NCBI GenBank assembly: GCA_050954505.1
Contig: JBPBPY010000044.1
Location: 1-11,637 of the forward strand
Length of the DNA: 11,637 nt
From: JAQGMO01 sp050954505
Lineage (GTDB): Bacteria > Pseudomonadota > Gammaproteobacteria > Burkholderiales > Burkholderiaceae_D
Direction of reading: 5' to 3'
The position numbers and the translations under genes were made by a program. The notes beneath the pieces were generated by a model. That model made no database searches and was not told the DNA's origin. It saw only the letters and a program-made list of their open reading frames with translations. The number at the start of each line of letters is the position of its first letter. Position 1 is the first letter of the stretch. Below are positions 6,169-11,637 of the stretch, one piece after another.

Positions 6169-9100
6169 TCACGCGGCATGGGCCTGGTCGGCAAAACTGG
6201 CCGCCGACTCCATGTCCACCGCCACGATGCGCGAGACACCCTGCTCCTGCATGGTCACGCCGATCAGCTGATTGGCCATCTCCATGGCGATCTTGTTATG
6301 GGAAATGAACAGGAACTGGGTGTGCGCCGACATGCGCTTGACCATGTTGCAGAAGCGTTCCGTGTTGGCGTCATCCAGTGGGGCGTCGACTTCGTCGAGC
6401 AGGCAGAACGGCGCCGGATTCAACTGGAACATCGAAAACACCAGCGCCGTGGCCGTCAATGCCTTTTCACCACCCGAAAGCAAATGGATGGTGGCATTTT
6501 TCTTGCCAGGCGGCTGGGCCATCACCTGGACGCCGGAATCGAGGATTTCATCGCCGGTCATGGTCAGCCGGGCCTGGCCGCCACCGAACAGGATGGGGAA
6601 CAATTCGCCGAAATGGTGGTTGACCTTGTCGAAGGTCTCCTGCAGCAGTTCACGGGTTTCCTTGTCGATCTTGTGGATGGCATCCTGCAGGGTGTTGATG
6701 GCCTCGGTCAGGTCGGCGTTTTGGGCATCGAGGAAATTCTTGCGCTCGGAGGCCGTGGCCAGTTCGTCGAGTGCGGCCAGATTGACGGCACCCAGGGCGG
6801 CAATCGCATTGGTCAGTCGGGTGACTTCGCCCTGCAGCCAGGATGGACGCATGTCCGGATCGAGCTTTTCGGCCAGCGCGGCTTCGTCAGCATTGGTGTC
6901 GGCCAGTGCCTGGGCAAACTGTTCCTGATTCAGGCGCGCGGCCTGCTCCTTCAATTGCAGCTCCATGATGCGGTCGCGTTGCGGCTGCAGGCTGCGCTCG
7001 GCCTGGCTGCGGCTGTCTTCATGGTGGCGCAGCTGTTGCGCCAGCTGGTCAAGCTCATGGCGCGCGTCCGACAAGGCACGTTCCTGTTCACTGCGCTTGT
7101 CGAGCAAATCCTGCAAGCCGGCCTGCGCAGCCTGGTCGTCCAGGCTTTCCAGCTCCAGCTGGCCTTGCTGCATGCTGGCAGACAGCTGTGCCGACTGTTC
7201 CACCGCAGTGGCAATGCTGCGGCCCAGCTCCTCGATACGGTTGCGGTGCGACTTTTCGGCAAAGCCGGCTTCCTGCGCCGCGCGTTCGAGTTCGCGCAAC
7301 CGCATGCGCGCGTCATTGAGCTGCTGTTCGTGTGCCAGGTAGGCAGTCTGGCCTTCCTCGTGCAGTTCCTGGATCTGCGCCAGTTCAACATCGAGTTCTT
7401 CGAACCGCGCCTCCGACTCGGCCTTGGCCTGCTGCTGCTCGGCTTCCTGGGCAGCGATTTCTTCCAGATCGGCGGCGATCTGGGTGCTGCGCTGTTTTAA
7501 GCGCTCTTGCACCTCCGCCAGTTTCATGACCTCGATCTGCAATGCATGCACGCCCTGTGTCAGGCTGGCCGATTGCTGGCGGTAGTCCTGCAGCCGCGCC
7601 GTGGCCTGGGTCAGCGCCGACTCGGCCCGCACCGCGCGCGTGCGTGATTCGTCGGCCAGCATCTGCTGGGCGCGCAGCTGCTTGCCGAGATTGTCGATTT
7701 CCTGCTGGCGCGCCAGCATGCCGTCCTGCTCCGAGTCCGAAGCATAGAAGCGCACGCTGGAGCGGCCAATCACATGGCCGGCGCGGGTGACGAAGCAGGC
7801 ACCATTGGGCAACTGTGCGCGTTCGGCAAATGCACGGTCGGCTTCTTCGGCAACAAAGACATTGTGCAGCCAGTCCTGCAGCAGTGCGCGCAGGCCCGGC
7901 TCATTGATCTGCATGAGGGCGATGAACGGTTTGAAGCCGGGCGGCACCGGTGCCGCGTCCGCGCTGCCTGCCTGGGGCGCAAACAGGGCCAGCTTGGCCG
8001 GCGGCGCGTCGCTGAAGAATCCCTTGGCCCAGTCGAGATTGGACATTTCCAGCGCCGAGGTGCGCTCGCGCAGGATGGCTTCGAGTGCGGTTTCCCAGCC
8101 CTGGGCAATGCCCAGCTTTTGCCACAGGCGCGGCAAGCCGGCCAGCTCGTGCTTTTGTAGCCAGGGCTGGACCTTGCCTTGCGACTCCACGCGTTCCTGC
8201 AACTGTTTCAGGGCCGTCAGCCGGGCTTCGAGCTGGGCCAGCGTGGCGGTCTCGCTGTTGACCTGGGCCTGGGCCGCGCGCCGGTCGTCTTCCAGCTGCG
8301 GCTGCAATTGCTGCGCCTCCTCCAGCAGCATGGCAGCCTCTTCCAGCGTCGCCTGCTTTTCTTCCAGCTGATGACGCAGATTCGACAAATGACTGTCGTC
8401 AGGCAAGTTCAGGCCGCTTTTTTCCAGCGCCAGGCGCTCGCGCCGCACCGCCAGGCTGGAGAGGATGTTGCCGGCATTGCGCTGATGGGCCGCTTCGAGT
8501 TCGATCTGCTGCTGCGCCTGCATGATGCGCGCACGCGACTGCGTGGTCGTCAGCTGCGCTTCGCGCCAGGCTTGTTCCAGCGAAGGCAGCAGGTCGTTTT
8601 GCTGCTGCGCAGCCTGCTCGGTCTGTTCGACCCGCGCGCCATGTTCTTCCAGCCGCATTTCCGCTTCGGCCAGATCGTCCTGGAACTGGCCACCCTGGCG
8701 CTGCCACTGGTCGCGTTGCGCCGTCAGCGAATTGAGCTGGCTTTGCAAACGCGTGCGTGACTCGATGACAAAGCGGATCTGCGCTTCCAGGCTGCCGATC
8801 TCGGCATTGGTCTGGTACAGGTGGCCCTGGGCCTGGTGCAGGCGGTCGCCGGCAGCATAGTGGGCCTGGCGCAGGTGTTCCAGTTCCAGTTCGACATGGC
8901 GCAGTTTGGCAGTCTGCTCTTCCAGATCGGTCTGGCCTTTTTCAATCTCGCGGAAGAATTTGTCCTGCTCGGCGCGGGCTTCATTTTTGCGCAGCAGCCA
9001 CAGCAGCTTTTGCTTTTCTTCCTGGTCGCCCTGCATGGCATGGAATTTTTGCGCCACCGTGGCCTGGGCCTGCAGCTTTTCCAGGTTGGCGTTGAGCTCG

Positions 9101-9696
9101 CGCAGAATGTCTTCCACCCGCAGCAGGTTTTCGCGCGTGTCCTGCAGCCGGTTTTCGGTTTCGCGCCGCCGCTCCTTGTATTTGGAGACGCCAGCGGCTT
9201 CTTCGAGGAACACGCGCAGCTCTTCCGGGCGTGCTTCGATGATGCGGGAAATCATGCCCTGGCCAATGATGGCATACGCGCGCGGCCCCAGGCCGGTGCC
9301 CATGAAAATGTCCTGGATGTCGCGCCGCCTCACGGTCTGGCCGTTGATGTAATAGGTCGAAGTGCCGTCGCGCGTGAGCGTGCGTTTGACGGCAATCTCG
9401 GCGTACTGGCCCCACTGCCCTGCCGCCTTGCCCATGCCGTTGTCGAATACCAGCTCCACCGACGAGCGTCCGGCCGGCTTGCGATGGGTCGAGCCATTGA
9501 AGATGACGTCCTGCATCGATTCGCCGCGCAGCTCCGAGGCCTTCGACTCGCCCAGCACCCAGCGCACTGCATCGATGATGTTCGATTTGCCGCAGCCATT
9601 CGGTCCAACCACGCCTACCAGTTGGCCGGGCACCTGGAAATTGGTGGGATCGACGAACGATTTGAAACCGGAAAGTTTGATGGAGGTCAGGCGCAC
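6169..9696 (-). CDS. smc: Chromosome segregation/condensin ATPase Smc
   Basis: Smc forms the long-armed ATPase dimer of the bacterial condensin (with ScpA and ScpB) that extrudes DNA loops and helps separate sister chromosomes. The 1175 residues match the family length. Seen: Walker A GPNGCGKS at residues 31-38, Q-loop Gln146 in AIIGQGMIS, a first coiled-coil arm from about 170 to 505, and a globular hinge near 510-650. The returning coiled coil runs to about 985. The C-terminal head has the ABC signature LSGGEK from 1073 and Walker B FCLLDEVD at 1097-1104, with catalytic E1102 (after D1101). The frame is open upstream to 9942, but the family N terminus RLTSIKLSGFKSFVDP begins just after the GTG at 9696, and AAGGAA lies 11 bases before it, so the GTG is taken as the start. 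No scpA or scpB is in the window. It is divergent from dapC. Confidence 0.98.
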   Translation of the reverse strand: MRLTSIKLSGFKSFVDPTNFQVPGQLVGVVGPNGCGKSNIIDAVRWVLGESKASELRGESMQDVIFNGSTHRKPAGRSSVELVFDNGMGKAAGQWGQYAEIAVKRTLTRDGTSTYYINGQTVRRRDIQDIFMGTGLGPRAYAIIGQGMISRIIEARPEELRVFLEEAAGVSKYKERRRETENRLQDTRENLLRVEDILRELNANLEKLQAQATVAQKFHAMQGDQEEKQKLLWLLRKNEARAEQDKFFREIEKGQTDLEEQTAKLRHVELELEHLRQAHYAAGDRLHQAQGHLYQTNAEIGSLEAQIRFVIESRTRLQSQLNSLTAQRDQWQRQGGQFQDDLAEAEMRLEEHGARVEQTEQAAQQQNDLLPSLEQAWREAQLTTTQSRARIMQAQQQIELEAAHQRNAGNILSSLAVRRERLALEKSGLNLPDDSHLSNLRHQLEEKQATLEEAAMLLEEAQQLQPQLEDDRRAAQAQVNSETATLAQLEARLTALKQLQERVESQGKVQPWLQKHELAGLPRLWQKLGIAQGWETALEAILRERTSALEMSNLDWAKGFFSDAPPAKLALFAPQAGSADAAPVPPGFKPFIALMQINEPGLRALLQDWLHNVFVAEEADRAFAERAQLPNGACFVTRAGHVIGRSSVRFYASDSEQDGMLARQQEIDNLGKQLRAQQMLADESRTRAVRAESALTQATARLQDYRQQSASLTQGVHALQIEVMKLAEVQERLKQRSTQIAADLEEIAAQEAEQQQAKAESEARFEELDVELAQIQELHEEGQTAYLAHEQQLNDARMRLRELERAAQEAGFAEKSHRNRIEELGRSIATAVEQSAQLSASMQQGQLELESLDDQAAQAGLQDLLDKRSEQERALSDARHELDQLAQQLRHHEDSRSQAERSLQPQRDRIMELQLKEQAARLNQEQFAQALADTNADEAALAEKLDPDMRPSWLQGEVTRLTNAIAALGAVNLAALDELATASERKNFLDAQNADLTEAINTLQDAIHKIDKETRELLQETFDKVNHHFGELFPILFGGGQARLTMTGDEILDSGVQVMAQPPGKKNATIHLLSGGEKALTATALVFSMFQLNPAPFCLLDEVDAPLDDANTERFCNMVKRMSAHTQFLFISHNKIAMEMANQLIGVTMQEQGVSRIVAVDMESAASFADQAHAA

Positions 9697-9707
9697 GTTA
9701 TCGACTA

Positions 9708-9713
9708 TTCCTT
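9708..9713 (-). promoter_or_regulatory. Ribosome binding site of smc
   Basis: AAGGAA in the smc direction lies 11 bases before the GTG start at 9696. The spacing is slightly long, but it is the best site near the conserved N terminus and supports GTG over the longer open frame. Confidence 0.55.
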
Positions 9714-9802
9714 GCGTGATGAAATGGGCTGCGCAGTCTGGAACACTTGAAAGCGGGAGGTCAAGGCGCTTCCAAGCGTTTCCCCGGCGCCCAAAACGGG
9801 CA

Positions 9803-9811
9803 ATCATAACA
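9803..9811 (-). promoter_or_regulatory. Possible extended -10 promoter element for smc
   Basis: In the smc direction the sequence reads TGTTATGAT, an extended -10 pattern (TG, one base, then TATGAT with five of six consensus bases). No good -35 is seen at 16-18 bases upstream, which is tolerated by extended -10 promoters. Transcription would start near 9796, giving a leader of about 100 bases. This is a motif match only. Confidence 0.35.
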
Positions 9812-9859
9812 TCGAGTCGAACGACGCACGCCAGGCGCCGGCGGGATGGTTTCAACCTG

Positions 9860-9876
9860 GGCGCTATAATGGCGCC
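9860..9876 (+). promoter_or_regulatory. Likely dapC promoter -10 (TATAAT) inside a GGCGC/GCGCC inverted repeat
   Basis: A perfect TATAAT at 9865-9870 lies 35 bases before the dapC GTG, predicting a leader of about 29 bases. It is framed by the inverted repeat GGCGC (9860-9864) and GCGCC (9872-9876), which could be an operator covering the -10 or chance in GC-rich DNA. The bases at the expected -35 position (about 9842-9848) do not match TTGACA. Confidence 0.5.
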
Positions 9877-9905
9877 TTGATCAGCGTCGACCTCACCATC
9901 CCATC

Positions 9906-11114
9906 GTGAATCCCCTTCTCGCCCGGCTTCAACCCTACCCATTCGAAAAACTTCGCCAGCTGTTTTCCGGCATTACGCCTTCCGCCCGCTTTGCCCCCAT
10001 CAGCCTGGGCATCGGCGAGCCGAAACATCCTACTCCGGCATTCATCAAGCAAGCCCTGGCGGACAATCTCGCCGGCCTGGCCAGTTATCCGGCCAGCGCC
10101 GGCAGCGACGCCTTGCGCAGCACCATTGCCGGCTGGCTGCAACGCCGTTATGGCTTGCCGGAAATCGACCCGGCCCAGGTGCTGCCGGTCAACGGCACAC
10201 GGGAAGCATTGTTTGCGCTGGCCCAGGCTGTGGTGGCACCGGCGCCGCCACCTGCAGCGCCGCCGGTGGTGATGTGTCCAAACCCCTTTTACCAGATCTA
10301 CGAAGGGGCGGCCTTGCTGGCCGGCGCCGAACCGTATTTCGTCAATGTCGATGCAGCGCGCAACTTTGCTCCCGATTACGACAGCGTGCCCGACGACGTC
10401 TGGGCCCGCGTGCAACTGCTGTACATCTGCTCGCCTGGCAACCCGACCGGTTCGGTGCTGTCGCTGCAAGACTGGCAGGAATTATTTGCACTGTCGGACC
10501 GCCATGGGTTCGTGATTGCGTCGGACGAATGTTATTCCGAAATCTATTTCAAGGCCGAAGCGCCGCTGGGCGGCATGCAGGCCGCGCACTTGCTGGGCCG
10601 TGACTACCGCCGCCTGATTTCCTTTTCCAGCCTGTCGAAACGTTCGAATGTGCCGGGCATGCGTTCCGGTTTCGTCGCCGGCGACCCGGACATCATCAAG
10701 CAGTTCCTGCTGTTTCGCACCTACCAGGGCGGTGCCATGGCGCCGCCGGTGCAGGCAGCATCGATTGCGGCGTGGAACGATGAAACCCATGTAGCGGAAA
10801 ACCGCGCCAAATACATCACCAAGTTTGCCCAGGTCACGCCGCTGCTGCAGCAGGTGCTCGATGTGCAGTTGCCCGATGCCGGTTTCTACCTGTGGGCCAA
10901 AGTGGACAAACTGGGCGGCATCACCGACACCGAGTTCGCCAGACGACTGTACGCCGAATATAATGTCACCGTGTTGCCGGGCAGCTATGTCGCACGGGAC
11001 GCCCACGGCGGCAATCCCGGCGCCAACCGCATTCGCATGGCACTGGTTGCCGAGGTCGAGGAATGCATGGAGGCTGCACAGCGCATCGTGACGTTTGCCC
11101 GCAGCCTGGCCTGA
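9906..11114 (+). CDS. dapC: Succinyldiaminopimelate transaminase (DapC)
   Basis: DapC is a PLP enzyme that converts N-succinyl-2-amino-6-ketopimelate to N-succinyl-LL-diaminopimelate with glutamate, in the lysine and cell-wall diaminopimelate pathway. The 402-residue protein is a fold-type I class I/II aminotransferase. Seen: SPGNPTG at residues 176-182, SDECYSE around D207 and Y210 (PLP ring contacts), the Schiff-base lysine K245 in SSLSKRSN with R253 following, and NRIRMAL near 374-380, whose Arg residues likely include the substrate-carboxylate binder. The GTG at 9906 starts MNPLLARLQPYPFEKLR, the usual beginning of DapC in this group; no clear Shine-Dalgarno precedes it, so initiation may rely on the short leader. 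A Pro/Ala-rich stretch (APAPPPAAPP, 111-120) is a small local insertion. dapD, encoding the preceding pathway step, follows on the same strand, which supports DapC over a generic aminotransferase. Confidence 0.93.
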   Translation: MNPLLARLQPYPFEKLRQLFSGITPSARFAPISLGIGEPKHPTPAFIKQALADNLAGLASYPASAGSDALRSTIAGWLQRRYGLPEIDPAQVLPVNGTREALFALAQAVVAPAPPPAAPPVVMCPNPFYQIYEGAALLAGAEPYFVNVDAARNFAPDYDSVPDDVWARVQLLYICSPGNPTGSVLSLQDWQELFALSDRHGFVIASDECYSEIYFKAEAPLGGMQAAHLLGRDYRRLISFSSLSKRSNVPGMRSGFVAGDPDIIKQFLLFRTYQGGAMAPPVQAASIAAWNDETHVAENRAKYITKFAQVTPLLQQVLDVQLPDAGFYLWAKVDKLGGITDTEFARRLYAEYNVTVLPGSYVARDAHGGNPGANRIRMALVAEVEECMEAAQRIVTFARSLA

Positions 11115-11130
11115 ACGCAGCGCCTGTGTA

Positions 11131-11153
11131 CTGCAGCGCTGCTGCCGCTGCAG
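11131..11153. other. 8-bp inverted repeat between dapC and dapD
   Basis: CTGCAGCG (11131-11138) pairs perfectly with CGCTGCAG (11146-11153) around a 7-base loop, 17 bases past the dapC stop codon. No T-run follows, so a true intrinsic terminator is unlikely. It could attenuate or stabilise a dapC-dapD transcript. The rest of the 146-base spacer shows no gene and no clear promoter. Confidence 0.4.
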
Positions 11154-11260
11154 CATGTGCCCGCATGGCTGCAAGCAGGCAGCCTGGCCGGCAGGCGTTT
11201 GCCCCTGCGGCCAAACCGATTTTGAAGCTCCGATTATCCTGAACAACGATTGAAACCAAC

Positions 11261-11637
11261 ATGACCCAACAACTCCAGCAAATCATCGAACAGGCTTGGG
11301 AAAACCGCGCCGATTTTTCACCGAAGTCCGCGCCCAACGATGTGCGTGAAGCGGTCGCCCACGTCTTGCGCGAACTCGACCTGGGCAGCTTGCGCGTGGC
11401 CGAAAAAACCACTGGCAGCTGGGTCGTCAACCAATGGATCAAGAAGGCCGTGCTGCTGTCGTTCCGCCTGGAGGACAATGTGGCCATGCCTGCCGGGGCC
11501 GACATGCAGTTCTTCGACAAGGTGCCGACCAAGTTTGCCAATTACAGCGCGGAAGACTTCGCCAAGGGCGGCTTTCGGGTGGTGCCACCGGCCGTTGCCC
11601 GGCGCGGCAGCTTCATCGGCAGGAATGTCATCCTGAT
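11261..11637 (+). CDS. dapD: Tetrahydrodipicolinate N-succinyltransferase (DapD), 5' part
   Basis: DapD transfers succinyl from succinyl-CoA to tetrahydrodipicolinate, committing the pathway to the succinylase branch and feeding DapC two steps on the same route. Only 125 codons lie in the window; the frame is open to the right edge. The start MTQQLQQIIEQAWENRADFSP and later stretches (LRVAEKTTGSWVVNQWIKKAVLLSFR, near residues 45-70; FFDKVPTKF; GFRVVPPAVARRGSFIGRN) follow the E. coli DapD sequence closely as I recall it. These cover the N-terminal helical domain and the beginning of the left-handed beta-helix that carries the active site. The ATG at 11261 fits the family N terminus; the Shine-Dalgarno is weak. 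It lies 146 bases after dapC, so co-transcription is possible but not shown. Confidence 0.96.
   Translation, partial: MTQQLQQIIEQAWENRADFSPKSAPNDVREAVAHVLRELDLGSLRVAEKTTGSWVVNQWIKKAVLLSFRLEDNVAMPAGADMQFFDKVPTKFANYSAEDFAKGGFRVVPPAVARRGSFIGRNVIL

Noticed and set aside
5910..6239. Minus-strand frame encoding a Leu-Glu-Pro/Phe-Glu-Pro repeat protein overlapping the smc end
   Set aside because: The repeat peptide is just the 9-bp array read in another frame; it overlaps smc out of frame and has no supported start.
5995..7500. Long plus-strand open frame (about 500 codons) opposite the 3' half of smc, starting in the 9-bp repeat
   Set aside because: It lies antisense to unmistakable smc coding sequence, starts in low-complexity repeat and has no recognisable domain; high-GC genes commonly leave open frames on the opposite strand.
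8821..9750. Plus-strand open frame of 309 codons opposite the 5' part of smc
   Set aside because: Antisense shadow of the Smc N-terminal head and arm; hydrophobic-looking runs come from the complement of Glu/Gln-rich coiled-coil codons.
9697..9942. Upstream extension of smc to a start at 9942
   Set aside because: It would add 82 residues before the conserved Smc N terminus and run across the dapC promoter and start.

Overview
This window is core chromosome of a high-GC betaproteobacterium. The gene set and order (dapD, dapC, divergent smc, then zipA, ligA and a peptide deformylase) and the protein sequences resemble Burkholderiales, most likely Oxalobacteraceae (Massilia/Janthinobacterium/Duganella type). 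The family-level placement rests on memory of family sequences, not on a search.

Layout. Positions 1-874 (minus strand) carry the N-terminal part of a eukaryote-type PPM/PP2C protein phosphatase. It has a long Ser/Ala-rich leader and is broken by an apparent one-base frameshift, then runs off the left edge. Positions 875-1200 hold no convincing gene but contain a short GGCAGCAGC repeat and a 10-bp inverted repeat just past def. Four minus-strand housekeeping genes follow: def (1201-1737), ligA (1866-4061), zipA (4064-5341) and smc (6169-9696). Transcription runs smc to zipA to ligA to def. zipA and ligA are separated by 2 bases. smc is separated from zipA by an unusually long 827-base spacer holding three different short tandem repeats (9, 12 and 17 bp units), one of which abuts the smc stop codon. 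A divergent promoter region (9697-9905) separates smc from dapC (9906-11114, plus). dapD (11261 to the right edge, plus) is cut by the window end.

Functionally, the minus cluster combines chromosome organisation (Smc), division-ring anchoring (ZipA), DNA nick sealing (LigA) and N-terminal deformylation of nascent proteins (Def). The plus cluster holds two consecutive steps of the succinylase branch of lysine/diaminopimelate synthesis (DapD makes the substrate precursor that DapC transaminates).

Most of the window is ordinary. The part that deserves attention is the left end. It is a phosphatase whose motif pattern is closer to eukaryotic PP2C than to common bacterial PPM enzymes, and its Ser-rich leader free of early acidic residues resembles a type III secretion signal. 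The spacer repeats are a secondary curiosity. I see no CRISPR array, tRNA, rRNA, insertion sequence or prophage gene.
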